From assembly GCA_938045955.1 (NCBI GenBank), contig CALIBK010000015.1:1-33143 (forward strand): a DNA stretch of 33,143 nt, written 5' to 3'. Position 1 is the first letter of the stretch; the number at the start of each line of letters is the position of its first letter. Under the pieces are notes generated by a model. The model had not been told where the DNA came from. It ran no database searches and saw only the letters and a list, made by a program, of their open reading frames with translations. The DNA is from an uncultured bacterium. GTDB lineage: Bacteria; Desulfobacterota; BSN033; UBA1163. The translations under genes and the position numbers were made by a program. Positions 8,858 to 16,883 of this stretch are shown in pieces.

Positions 8858-11053
8858 ATGTCTCTTCTGGATGATCTCAATCCTGCCCAAAAGGAGGCCG
8901 TTTTAACCACAGAGGGACCCCTGCTTGTCTTTGCAGGGGCTGGAAGTGGAAAGACCCGGGTTCTCACCTATCGGATTGCCTACCTGATCAAGGAGAAAGG
9001 GATTCCTCCCTCCCGAATCTTTGCCGTGACCTTCACCAATAAGGCAGCAGAAGAGATGCGAGAGAGAGTGGAGCGTCTTTTAGGAAGATCTGCCAGAGGG
9101 ATCTGGATTTCCACTTTCCACTCCGCCTGTGCCCGGATCCTGAGGCATCATATTGAACAGTTAGGATACCAAAGAAATTTTGTGATTTACGATGAAGAAG
9201 ATCAGGAACGACACCTTAAAACCGTGATGAAAGAGTTGGGTCTTGATTTTAAGATGTTTCATCCAAAGGCGATGCAATCGGCCATTGATCAATTAAAAAA
9301 TGAGGGGATGACTCCTGAACAGTTTCAACCTTCTTATTACAATATTTTTCAGAAGAGGTTGGCGCAGGTTTATCAACGATATCAGGAGGATCTCAAGCGA
9401 AACAATGGCGTGGATTTCGGGGATCTCCTCCTGTTGACGACCCTCCTGTTTAAAAAATTTCCAGAGGTTCTACGAACCTACCAGGATCTCTGGCACTATG
9501 TCATGGTGGACGAGTTCCAGGACACAAATCTTATCCAGTATCAATTGCTTCGTCAGTTGGTGAATACCCATGAGAACATCTGTGTGGTAGGGGATGATGA
9601 CCAGTCCATCTACCGATGGAGAGGGGCCGAGGTGGGAAATATCTTAAATTTTGAGAGGGATTTCCCCGAAACGAAAGTGATTACTTTAGAGCAAAATTAT
9701 CGATCTACCAAGAATATTCTCCACGCAGCCAATTCGATGGTTCAGAGGAACCGTTTTAGAAAAGAGAAGGTTCTCTGGACTGAAAATCCTGAGGGGGAGC
9801 GAATCACCTTCTTTGTCGCTAAGGATGAAAGGGAAGAGGCAGATTTTGTGATCCGGAAGATCAAGGAATACCTCTCCGCAAACCCTTCCAGTGAGCCTTA
9901 TCGAGAGGTCGCGGTCTTCTATCGAATTAACGCCCAATCTCGAGCTCTGGAGGAAGCCTTTGTCAAACATCATATTCCCTATACCATTGTGGGAGGATTA
10001 AAATTCTATGAGAGGAGGGAGATAAAGGATATTCTGGCTTATCTGAAATGGGTCAGTAATCCATCTGACAGTCTCAGTTTGAGGCGAATCATTAATGTTC
10101 CTTCGAGAGGAATCGGGGAGAAGACCCTCGAAAAAATTGAATCCTACTCCAGAGAAAGGGGTCTCTCCCTCTATGAGGGGATGAAAGCCTGCCTGGCGGA
10201 GGATTGGTTATCCCCTTTAGCAAAAGAAAAGATTTTTGGCTTCCTTCAGATGATCGAAGATTTCATGAAAGAAGTCCAATCCGTTCCTTTGACTCAATTG
10301 ACGATGAATATTCTTACCCAAACGAAGTATCTGGATCGTCTGAAAGAGGAAGGGACAGAAGAAGCTCTTTCCCGTCTGGAGAATATTGATGAACTCCTGT
10401 CGGTGATGATGGAGTTTGAGCAGGAAGAGGAGGGGGGAAGCCTCCAAAGTTTCCTTGAGAGGGTCTCCCTTATGACAGAGGTGGATCTTTATGAAAATAA
10501 GGAGAATCGGGTTTCATTGATGACCCTCCATTGTGCCAAGGGTTTAGAGTTCCCCGTCGTTTTTATGGTGGGGATGGAAGAAGGACTCCTTCCTCATTAT
10601 CGGAGAGGAGAGGAGATCGAAGACCTTGAGGAGGAGAGAAGACTCTGTTACGTAGGCCTCACCCGTGCAAAAAGGAAGCTTTATCTTTCTCGTGCAGAAA
10701 GACGTTCGACCTTTGGCGTGGGGAGAGCAAACCTTCCCTCCCGGTTTCTTGACGAACTCCCCTTAGAGTTGATCGAAGTTGAGGAACCTTCAGGGGAAGA
10801 AGAGAAAGACCGAGGGTGGGTTGAACGTATGAAAGAGACGGGGGAGATTTTAGAAGGTGAAGGGATCTCATGGCATCCCGATGGATTCTATCCTCTCAAA
10901 ATGGGAATGAAAGTGAGACATCCAAAATTTGGGGAAGGAAGGGTGAGGTCTGTAGAGGGAATGGACGAGGAACAGAAGGCTACCATCCTCTTTTCCTCGG
11001 TGGGCCCGAAACGATTGAAAGTAAAGTATGCAAACCTCGAAATCATTGAATAA
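8858..11053 (+). CDS. pcrA: UvrD/PcrA-type ATP-dependent DNA helicase
   Basis: Superfamily 1A 3'-5' helicase for nucleotide-excision and mismatch repair, and removal of recombinase or stalled polymerase. Seen: Q-motif region LNPAQKEAV at 7-15; Walker A GAGSGKT at 27-33 with K32; Walker B region VDEFQDTN; motif III DDQSIYRWRGA; motif V/VI segments LHCAKGLEF and YVGLTRAKRKL. The final 60 residues contain KMGMKVRHPKFGEGRV, the Tudor-like tail typical of PcrA/UvrD that contacts RNA polymerase. Length 731 residues is normal. The ATG is not preceded by an obvious ribosome binding site. The name pcrA rather than uvrD is a family-level choice; the two are orthologous in most bacteria. Confidence 0.95.
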   Translation: MSLLDDLNPAQKEAVLTTEGPLLVFAGAGSGKTRVLTYRIAYLIKEKGIPPSRIFAVTFTNKAAEEMRERVERLLGRSARGIWISTFHSACARILRHHIEQLGYQRNFVIYDEEDQERHLKTVMKELGLDFKMFHPKAMQSAIDQLKNEGMTPEQFQPSYYNIFQKRLAQVYQRYQEDLKRNNGVDFGDLLLLTTLLFKKFPEVLRTYQDLWHYVMVDEFQDTNLIQYQLLRQLVNTHENICVVGDDDQSIYRWRGAEVGNILNFERDFPETKVITLEQNYRSTKNILHAANSMVQRNRFRKEKVLWTENPEGERITFFVAKDEREEADFVIRKIKEYLSANPSSEPYREVAVFYRINAQSRALEEAFVKHHIPYTIVGGLKFYERREIKDILAYLKWVSNPSDSLSLRRIINVPSRGIGEKTLEKIESYSRERGLSLYEGMKACLAEDWLSPLAKEKIFGFLQMIEDFMKEVQSVPLTQLTMNILTQTKYLDRLKEEGTEEALSRLENIDELLSVMMEFEQEEEGGSLQSFLERVSLMTEVDLYENKENRVSLMTLHCAKGLEFPVVFMVGMEEGLLPHYRRGEEIEDLEEERRLCYVGLTRAKRKLYLSRAERRSTFGVGRANLPSRFLDELPLELIEVEEPSGEEEKDRGWVERMKETGEILEGEGISWHPDGFYPLKMGMKVRHPKFGEGRVRSVEGMDEEQKATILFSSVGPKRLKVKYANLEIIE

Positions 11054-11100
11054 TCTACGCTACCTGCCGTGGTCTATGGGGTTTGCGAGAAGGAGGGATT

Positions 11101-11640
11101 ATGAAAACCTTTTATATTCTTTCGGCGATCGGGAAGGATCGACCAGGAATCGTAACAGATGTCTCCGAGGTCATCTATGATTGCGGAGGGAATATTGAGG
11201 ACTCCAGTATGACCCTTCTCCGAAATCACTTCGCTCTTCTCCTTCTTTTTTCTACAGAGAGGGAAGAGGTCAGCCAAAAACTTCCTTCTGGACTGAGGCG
11301 TCTCGAGTGGGAGAAGAACCTCACCCTTTTCTATACTCCGGTCCCATTCGAAGAGGCTCATTTAAAACCAAAGGAAGAGGTCGAGCGGTTCAAGATCTCA
11401 ACCTCAGGAGTGGACCATGCAGGGATTGTTTATAAAGTCTGTCGGCTCCTTGCCGATCGGGGAATCAACATCATTGATATGAAGACGCTTCGTCATGTTT
11501 CGCCGGAGAGTGGGACACCCCTGTTTGAGATGGATATGGAGGTAGAAATTCCAAAGTCAGTATCAGAAGAGAGGCTGAGAGAGGAGCTTCACCTTTTAGC
11601 CAATGAATTGGTCATCGATCTGGTATTGAGAAGGATTTGA
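11101..11640 (+). CDS. GcvR-like double ACT-domain protein
   Basis: A 179-residue protein made of two ACT amino-acid-binding domains (about 4-75 and 93-172). The first has the GKDRPGIV turn and the second VDHAGIV, the ligand-binding loops of the fold. This layout is that of GcvR, the glycine-responsive accessory repressor of the glycine cleavage system in enterobacteria, which acts through GcvA and binds no DNA itself. No GcvA-type activator is present here, so the role may differ. The ATG is chosen over an in-frame TTG at 11083 because AAGGAGG lies just before it. It sits 13 bases before a hydroxyacid dehydrogenase gene and just upstream of the glycine riboswitch, supporting a role in glycine/serine control, though only by context. 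Confidence 0.8.
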   Translation: MKTFYILSAIGKDRPGIVTDVSEVIYDCGGNIEDSSMTLLRNHFALLLLFSTEREEVSQKLPSGLRRLEWEKNLTLFYTPVPFEEAHLKPKEEVERFKISTSGVDHAGIVYKVCRLLADRGINIIDMKTLRHVSPESGTPLFEMDMEVEIPKSVSEERLREELHLLANELVIDLVLRRI

Positions 11641-11653
11641 GAGGAATAAATGG

Positions 11654-12628
11654 ATGAAGCCAAAGGTTTTGATCAGTCAAAAAATATTCGATGAAGTGCT
11701 CACCATCCTAAAAGAACAGTTTGATGTGGATGGTAATCCATTGGAAGTTCCCTTGCCTCCCGTTCAGCTCAGGGAAAGGCTTAAGGATAAAGAAGGAGCG
11801 ATCATTCTTCTTACTGATCGGATTGATGAAGAACTTCTTACCCATTGTCCTAAACTTCGAATCCTCTCTAATGTTGCGGTAGGATACAATAACATCGATG
11901 TGGAGGCATGCAGTCGTCGGGGGATTATGGTCACCAATACCCCTGGCGTTCTGGATGATACGACAGCTGACTTCACATGGGCCCTATTGCTTGCCACAGC
12001 CAGGCGGATCGTCGAAGCCGATCGGTTTCTTCGATCCCAGAAGTGGAGCGGATGGAAATTGATGGAATTTCTGGGATTTGACGTCCACCATAAGACCCTG
12101 GGAATCTGCGGCTTAGGAAGAATCGGACAGAGGGTCGCAAGAAGGGCTAAGGGGTTTGAGATGAGGACCCTATATACAGATATTCGGCGGGTCCCTCCTC
12201 ATCTCGAAGAGGAATTGGATGCCCATTTTGTTGAAAAAAGAGAGTTGCTTCAAGAATCGGATTTTATCACTCTTCATCTACCCCTGTACCCTCAGACGCT
12301 ACATTATATTTCAGAGGAAGAATTGAAACTGATGAAAAACACGGCCATTCTAATTAATGCCTCAAGGGGACCTATCGTGGATGAGAAGGCACTCGTTCGG
12401 GCATTAAAAGAGGGAAGAATCGCAGGAGCAGGCCTTGATGTCTATGAAAGAGAGCCAGAGGTGGAGCCTGAACTTCTTGGGATGGAGAATGTGGTCTTAG
12501 CCCCTCACATCGCGAGTGCCTCGAGGGAAACCCGCCTGAAGATGGCTATGATGGCAGCAGAGAATTTGATGGCAGGGCTGAGGGGAAAACGCCCACCCAA
12601 TTTGGTGAACGATGAGGTCTGGAAATAA
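11654..12628 (+). CDS. D-2-hydroxyacid dehydrogenase (glyoxylate/hydroxypyruvate reductase-like)
   Basis: NAD(P)-dependent dehydrogenase of the D-isomer-specific 2-hydroxyacid family, 324 residues. The Rossmann segment GLGRIGQRVARR (about 153-164) binds the cofactor. The catalytic set is visible: Arg in NASRGPIVDE, Glu in DVYEREPE, and His in LAPHIAS. Length and overall pattern fit glyoxylate reductase (GyaR) or hydroxypyruvate reductase. A phosphoglycerate dehydrogenase would normally carry a C-terminal ACT or ASB domain, which is absent here; interestingly a free double-ACT protein is encoded immediately upstream. Glyoxylate or hydroxypyruvate chemistry fits the glycine/serine neighbourhood, but substrate cannot be fixed from sequence. 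The ribosome binding site AGAGG lies about nine bases before the ATG. Confidence 0.85.
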   Translation: MKPKVLISQKIFDEVLTILKEQFDVDGNPLEVPLPPVQLRERLKDKEGAIILLTDRIDEELLTHCPKLRILSNVAVGYNNIDVEACSRRGIMVTNTPGVLDDTTADFTWALLLATARRIVEADRFLRSQKWSGWKLMEFLGFDVHHKTLGICGLGRIGQRVARRAKGFEMRTLYTDIRRVPPHLEEELDAHFVEKRELLQESDFITLHLPLYPQTLHYISEEELKLMKNTAILINASRGPIVDEKALVRALKEGRIAGAGLDVYEREPEVEPELLGMENVVLAPHIASASRETRLKMAMMAAENLMAGLRGKRPPNLVNDEVWK

Positions 12629-12700
12629 CTAAGGGATTACGAAACGATTCCATGTAGAAATGGGTTTTTTCATCAAAGCGGATTGAACCTGAGGGGTTTG

Positions 12701-12721
12701 GGGGGAATTTAAGGTTCCCCC
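12701..12721 (+). terminator. GC-rich hairpin after dehydrogenase gene
   Basis: A perfect 7-bp stem, GGGGGAA (12701-12707) with TTCCCCC (12715-12721), and a 7-base loop lie 72 bases after the dehydrogenase stop. The T-tract that follows is poor (CAGATTTTC), so it is a weak or Rho-assisted terminator, or simply a stable 3' end. It separates the ACT/dehydrogenase pair from the riboswitch promoter. Confidence 0.4.
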
Positions 12722-12783
12722 ATTCAGATTTTCTCCAATATCCCTATCAGGCCTATTCCCCACCCATGGCTGATGGACTTCTT

Positions 12784-12819
12784 AAGATTAATTTTTCTTC
12801 TTGACTTTGGATTAATCTT
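12784..12819. repeat. Perfect 9-bp inverted repeat around the -35
   Basis: AAGATTAAT (12784-12792) and ATTAATCTT (12811-12819) are exact reverse complements separated by 18 bases, and the TTGACT -35 element lies between them. The layout would suit an operator for a dimeric regulator acting on the glycine operon promoter. No known regulator motif is recognised, and AT-rich chance repeats are possible. Confidence 0.45.
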
Positions 12820-12829
12820 GAAAGAAAAT
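12801..12829 (+). promoter_or_regulatory. Promoter of riboswitch-led gcv operon
   Basis: TTGACT (12801-12806), a 17-base spacer and GAAAAT (12824-12829, 4 of 6 matches). Transcription would begin near 12836, exactly where the first paired strand of the glycine aptamer starts. A better -10 (TTTAAT, 12829-12834) is too far from this -35. Confidence 0.5.
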
Positions 12830-12835
12830 TTAATT

Positions 12836-12952
12836 GTTACAGGAGAGACCCCTCCCTTTGGAAGGAGATCTTTAATATGAATCACAAGGGAGGGGCGCCG
12901 AAGGGGCAATCCCGAGTTCCCGGGAGAAACTCTCAGGCAAAAGGACTGTAAC
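12836..12952 (+). promoter_or_regulatory. Glycine riboswitch, aptamer 1
   Basis: The first aptamer of a tandem glycine riboswitch. The closing helix P1 is GTTACAG (12836-12842) with CTGTAAC (12946-12952), seven perfect pairs. Between them lie the conserved GGAGAGACC start, the GCGCCGAAGGGGCAA segment (12896-12910), and the AAACTCTCAGGCAAAAGG block (about 12927-12944), all hallmarks of the family. The long middle arm has paired segments CCCGAG and its partner region. It is followed by a short A-rich linker to the second aptamer. Confidence 0.95.
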
Positions 12953-12961
12953 AGATTCAAA

Positions 12962-13060
12962 TCCTGGAAAGATCCGGGCCCTTGAGAATAAAGGGAACCG
13001 GACACCGAAGGGGATAAATTCCGTTAATCACGGAATAATCTCTCAGGTAAAAAGACAGGA
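12962..13060 (+). promoter_or_regulatory. Glycine riboswitch, aptamer 2
   Basis: The second aptamer repeats the family signature: ACACCGAAGGGG (13002-13013) and ATCTCTCAGGTAAAAAGAC (about 13038-13056). P1 pairs TCCTG (12962-12966) with CAGGA (13056-13060). The hairpin CCGTTAATCACGG (13021-13033) is its variable arm. The right strand of P1 is also the base of the following terminator stem, so glycine binding should disfavour termination: an ON switch for the genes downstream. Confidence 0.95.
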
Positions 13061-13105
13061 GGAAAGGCAGTAGGCTTCGAAACGGCCTTCCTCCTTTTTA
13101 TTTTA
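13057..13105 (+). terminator. Riboswitch-controlled intrinsic terminator
   Basis: AGGAGGAAAGGC (13057-13068) pairs with GCCTTCCTCCT (13085-13095), 11 base pairs with one bulged A, followed by TTTTTATTTTAT. The four outer bases AGGA (13057-13060) are also needed for P1 of aptamer 2, so the two structures exclude each other. A second small hairpin, CCTCC-TTAT-GGAGG (13111-13124), follows before the first gene; its function is not clear. Confidence 0.85.
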
Positions 13106-13160
13106 TGGTTCCTCCTTATGGAGGTTAATCGATTCCAAGGGCTAAGAAAAACTGAGTGCC

Positions 13161-13583
13161 ATGAAGGAGAAAAAGATTATATTTGTAAATTTGGATGAAT
13201 TGAAGGAGCATGAGGAGATTCGCCCCGATTATCTTGAATCTCTGAAGAAAGAGATCCTTTCAGACGGAATTCTGAAGATGCCCATTTGTATCGATGAAAA
13301 GACCTGTATCATCTTAGATGGACATCATCGGCTTCATGCTTTAAAACGATTGGGTTGTCGGAGGATTCCCTGTGTCCTGGTAGATTATCAATCCCCCGAG
13401 ATCGAAGTCGTTCCCTGGAGAGAAGGGGAAAGGATTACGAAAGAAGAGATCATCGAGGTTGCTATCAAAGGGGGAAGAATGCCTCCAAAGACGTCTAAAC
13501 ATATGATTCTGGTCAACGGGGAGTGGAAGCACATTTCCGTCATCGAAGAGATGATCAATGTTCCTTTAGAAGAGTTAAAATAA
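13161..13583 (+). CDS. ParB-fold protein, candidate free serine kinase
   Basis: A 140-residue single-domain ParB/sulfiredoxin-fold protein, too short for a partition protein and without a helix-turn-helix. Instead of the ParB GERR box it has DGHHR at 53-57, followed by LHALKRLG. An HEE segment at 17-19 falls where the free L-serine kinases SbnI (Staphylococcus) and SerK (Thermococcus) have their catalytic Glu, and GGRMPPKTSKH (104-114) resembles a later conserved segment of that group. Those enzymes make O-phospho-L-serine. The assignment is by motif memory, not a search. It is the first gene after the glycine riboswitch and lies 19 bases before gcvH, so glycine should induce it. No clear ribosome binding site precedes the ATG. 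An alternative is a regulator or nucleotide-binding protein of unknown role. Confidence 0.7.
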   Translation: MKEKKIIFVNLDELKEHEEIRPDYLESLKKEILSDGILKMPICIDEKTCIILDGHHRLHALKRLGCRRIPCVLVDYQSPEIEVVPWREGERITKEEIIEVAIKGGRMPPKTSKHMILVNGEWKHISVIEEMINVPLEELK

Positions 13584-13602
13584 ATAAAACAAGGGGTGAT
13601 CG

Positions 13603-13989
13603 ATGAAGTTTCCAGAGGACCTACTCTATTCCGAAACTCATGAATGGGTAAGAGAGGAAGGAGATCGAATTACTTTAGGGATTACGGATTATGCTCAGAA
13701 GGAGCTCCGAGATATTGTTTATGTGGAACTTCCTGAGATCGGAGCAGAATTTAAAAAAGGGGATAGTATCGGGGTGGTGGAGTCCGTTAAAACGGTGACA
13801 GATGTTTTTACTCCTGTGAGCGGAAGGGTGATTAAACGAAACGAAGAGTTGAAGGACCATCCGGAATATATCAATACCGATCCTTATGGAAAGGGATGGA
13901 TCATCCAGATGGAGATTCGACAAAAAGAAGAGTTAAAGGAGCTTCTAACGGCCCAGGCCTATCAGGGCCTCTTGCCAGAAGAAGAGTAG
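13603..13989 (+). CDS. gcvH: Glycine cleavage system H protein
   Basis: Lipoyl carrier that shuttles the aminomethyl group between the P, T and L proteins of the glycine cleavage complex. 128 residues, the normal size. The lipoylated lysine is K63 in VVESVKTVTD, inside the conserved GDSIGVVES turn. AAGGGG lies before the ATG. The stop codon TAG is immediately followed by the ATG of gcvPA with no gap, so the two should be translationally coupled. The lipoylation enzymes LipB and LipA are encoded later in the same operon. Confidence 0.97.
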   Translation: MKFPEDLLYSETHEWVREEGDRITLGITDYAQKELRDIVYVELPEIGAEFKKGDSIGVVESVKTVTDVFTPVSGRVIKRNEELKDHPEYINTDPYGKGWIIQMEIRQKEELKELLTAQAYQGLLPEEE

Positions 13990-15348
13990 ATGAAGGATTT
14001 TTATCGCTATCTTCCGCACACTCCGGAAGAGGTTCAGGAGATGCTCCAGGAGATTGGATTGGAGAGAATGGAGGATCTCTTTCGGATGATTCCTCAAAAA
14101 TATCGCCTTACAACCCCTTTAAACCTCCCACCTCCCCTTTCAGAAATTAATTTAATTCGATCTCTCGAATCACTCCAACCTCCCCCCTATACCTCTTTCC
14201 TTGGCGGGGGAGCCTATCATCATTTTATTCCCTCAATTGTTTTTCACCTCACCTCCCGATCTGAATTTTACACCGCTTATACACCCTATCAGCCCGAGAT
14301 CAGCCAAGGGACCCTTCAGGCCATCTTTGAATTTCAGACGTTGATGTGCCAGTTGACCGGGATGGAGGTCTCGAATGCCTCGATGTACGATGGAGCCTCC
14401 AGTCTGGCAGAGGCGGTGCTTATGGCTTATCGGATCACAAAAAAGAGAAAGATTCTTCTTTCTGAAGCTGTAAACCCGGAGTATCGAAAAGTCATCCAGA
14501 CCTATATTGACCCTGAACAACATGAACTGATCTTAATCCCCTATTTAAAAGAAGAAGGGAGAACAGATCTAAGGTCCCTTTTTCATCTTCTTGACCATGA
14601 GGTCAGTGCGGTCGTCCTTCAGAGTCCGAACTTTTTTGGGGTGATTGAAGATCTTTCTGGAATTTCTGAAAGAGTTCACCGGGAAGGAGCCTTGATGATT
14701 GTCGGTTTTAGTGAGGCCCTCGCTTATGGAGTTCTCCAGCCACCTGGTGCCTTTGGAGCAGATATTGTGGCTGGAGAAGGGCAGAGTTTGGGAATCCCCC
14801 TTTCTTATGGGGGTCCATATTTGGGGATTTTTACGACTCGAGAGAAATTTATACGAAATATGCCCGGAAGGTTAGTCGGAGAGACCATAGACCTGGAGGG
14901 AAGGAGAGGCTTCGTCCTTACCCTGGCAACCAGAGAACAGCATATTCGCAGAGAGCGAGCGACCTCGAACATCTGTACCAATGAAGGACTCTGTGCTCTT
15001 ATGGCCACCATCTTTCTCTCCTGTCTCGGGGGGGAGGGGCTCAGGGAACTTTCCCTCATGAATTTGAGCAAGGCAGAATATGCCAAGCGCCTGGCATCCG
15101 AGAGTCGGAATTGTCGAATTCCATTTTCCTCCCCTACTTTCAATGAATTCGTCTTAGAGTTAGAGGGGGATGTGGAAGGGGTACTGGAGAAACTGAGGAT
15201 GGAGAGGATTCTGGGTGGGCTACCCCTTGCACGGTTTTATCCTGAGTTAAAAAACCATCTTTTAGTCACAGTCACCGAGATGAATAGAATCGAAGAGATT
15301 GAGAAGTGGGCTGAACTTTTAGGAAAGGTTATCGGACAGAGGGGATAG
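13990..15348 (+). CDS. gcvPA: Glycine dehydrogenase (decarboxylating) subunit 1
   Basis: N-terminal half of the split P protein. With GcvPB it forms the PLP enzyme that decarboxylates glycine and loads the aminomethyl group on lipoyl-GcvH. 452 residues, normal for the subunit (about 440-450). Seen: the amino end RYLPHTPEEVQEML, the glycine-rich FLGGGAYHH segment, and GAFGADIVAGEGQSLGIPLS, the degenerate counterpart of the cofactor loop, as expected for the non-PLP-binding half. It starts directly at the gcvH stop and is followed after 14 bases by gcvPB. Split P protein is common in anaerobes, archaea and Gram-positives, in contrast to the single-chain E. coli enzyme. Confidence 0.97.
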   Translation: MKDFYRYLPHTPEEVQEMLQEIGLERMEDLFRMIPQKYRLTTPLNLPPPLSEINLIRSLESLQPPPYTSFLGGGAYHHFIPSIVFHLTSRSEFYTAYTPYQPEISQGTLQAIFEFQTLMCQLTGMEVSNASMYDGASSLAEAVLMAYRITKKRKILLSEAVNPEYRKVIQTYIDPEQHELILIPYLKEEGRTDLRSLFHLLDHEVSAVVLQSPNFFGVIEDLSGISERVHREGALMIVGFSEALAYGVLQPPGAFGADIVAGEGQSLGIPLSYGGPYLGIFTTREKFIRNMPGRLVGETIDLEGRRGFVLTLATREQHIRRERATSNICTNEGLCALMATIFLSCLGGEGLRELSLMNLSKAEYAKRLASESRNCRIPFSSPTFNEFVLELEGDVEGVLEKLRMERILGGLPLARFYPELKNHLLVTVTEMNRIEEIEKWAELLGKVIGQRG

Positions 15349-15362
15349 AGAGGAAGGGTCTA

Positions 15363-16883
15363 ATGGATGATTCTATGAGGAGAATAGAGGATACCGGGTT
15401 AATTCAAAATGAACCTCTTATTTTTGAGAAGGGGAAAAAAGGAAGAAGAGGATGTTCTCTACCTGAATGGGAAGTGGATGAAGTGAACCCCGGAGCACTC
15501 ATTCCTTCTCATCTCCTCCGGAAGGAGTTGGAGGGATTCCCCCAATTGAGCGAAGTGGAGGTGGTTCGTCATTTTACGCGTCTCTCCCAGTGGAACTACG
15601 GGGTGGACAGTGGTCTCTATCCTCTTGGTTCCTGTACGATGAAGTATAATCCAAAGGTTAATGAAGAGGTGGCCAGACTGCCAGGCTTTTCTAAACTTCA
15701 TCCCTATACTCCTGAAGAGCTCTGCCAGGGCATTCTCAAAGTCATGTTTGAACTTGAGACTTTTCTTGCAGAGATTACAGGAATGGATAGGGTCACGCTT
15801 CAACCTGCTGCAGGGGCTCAAGGAGAACTCACGGGATTAATGATGATTCGAGCCTGCCTCCGTGATCGGGGGGAGAAAAGGACCAAGGTTCTGGTCCCTG
15901 ATACAGCTCACGGGACCAACTGTTCCTCATCGACCCTTGCCTCCTTCCAGATGGTTGGAATTAAGTCGAATGAAAGAGGGATTCTGAGTGCGAAGCAGGT
16001 AGAAGAACAGATGAATGAGGAGGTAGCAGCCCTCATGGTCACCAATCCCAATACCCTGGGCCTTTTTGAGGAGGAATTAGGGGAGATCTCGGAGATCGTT
16101 CATCAAAGGGGAGGATTTGTATACTGTGATGGGGCAAATCTTAATGCTTTGATGGGTATCGTAAAATTAGGGGATCTTGGAGTTGATGTGGTTCAGCTCA
16201 ATCTCCATAAAACATTTTCTACCCCTCATGGAGGTGGAGGGCCGGGGGCTGGTCCTGTGGCTGTGAAGAGGGATTTGGCCCCCTTTCTTCCAATTCCGAT
16301 CATTGAACGTGAGGGAGAGAGGTATCGGCTAAATTGGGATTCTCCTAAAACGATAGGAAAGATGAAGGCATTCTATGGAAATGTTGGAGTAGTCCTGAAG
16401 GCCTATGCCTATATCCTCTCAATGGGGGGAGAAGGTCTCAAGAGAGTGAGTGAATTGGCGGTACTTAACGCTAATTATCTAATGAAAAAATTAAAAGACT
16501 ATTACTACCTTCCTTATGATCGACCCTGTATGCATGAATGTGTCTTTACGGACCGATATCAGGAAAGATACCACGTGACCACGCTTGATATCGCTAAAAG
16601 ACTCATCGATTATGGATTTCATCCTCCCACCATCTACTTTCCACTGGTCGTCAAGGGGGCATTGATGATCGAGCCAGCGGAGACGGAAAGTAAGGAGGAG
16701 CTGGACCGGTTTATAGAAACGATGATCCTCATTGCAAAAGAGGCTGAGGAGAACCCGGATCTCCTCCTTCAAGCCCCTCAAAGAGTGAAAGTGAGAAGAC
16801 TTGACGAGGTTCTGGCTGCAAGAAAACCGAGGTTGAAATGGAACCCTGACGATAGAGTTGAAAACATCAAACCCGAATGTTAA
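15363..16883 (+). CDS. gcvPB: Glycine dehydrogenase (decarboxylating) subunit 2
   Basis: PLP-carrying C-terminal half of the split P protein, 506 residues. The Schiff-base lysine is K283 in LNLHKTFSTPHG, followed by the glycine-rich GGGGPGAGP loop. LYPLGSCTMKYNP (86-98) is the conserved substrate-side segment. The ATG at 15363 follows AGAGGAAGGG; a second in-frame ATG four codons on is possible. The gene overlaps the start of lipB (ATGTTAA), which means the lipoyl-transfer gene is coupled to the cleavage complex. Confidence 0.97.
   Translation: MDDSMRRIEDTGLIQNEPLIFEKGKKGRRGCSLPEWEVDEVNPGALIPSHLLRKELEGFPQLSEVEVVRHFTRLSQWNYGVDSGLYPLGSCTMKYNPKVNEEVARLPGFSKLHPYTPEELCQGILKVMFELETFLAEITGMDRVTLQPAAGAQGELTGLMMIRACLRDRGEKRTKVLVPDTAHGTNCSSSTLASFQMVGIKSNERGILSAKQVEEQMNEEVAALMVTNPNTLGLFEEELGEISEIVHQRGGFVYCDGANLNALMGIVKLGDLGVDVVQLNLHKTFSTPHGGGGPGAGPVAVKRDLAPFLPIPIIEREGERYRLNWDSPKTIGKMKAFYGNVGVVLKAYAYILSMGGEGLKRVSELAVLNANYLMKKLKDYYYLPYDRPCMHECVFTDRYQERYHVTTLDIAKRLIDYGFHPPTIYFPLVVKGALMIEPAETESKEELDRFIETMILIAKEAEENPDLLLQAPQRVKVRRLDEVLAARKPRLKWNPDDRVENIKPEC

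Noticed and set aside
12650-12670. CCAT/ATGG hairpin followed by TTTTTT after the dehydrogenase gene
   Set aside because: The stem is only four pairs. The T-tract is good, but the hairpin is too weak to call a terminator alone.
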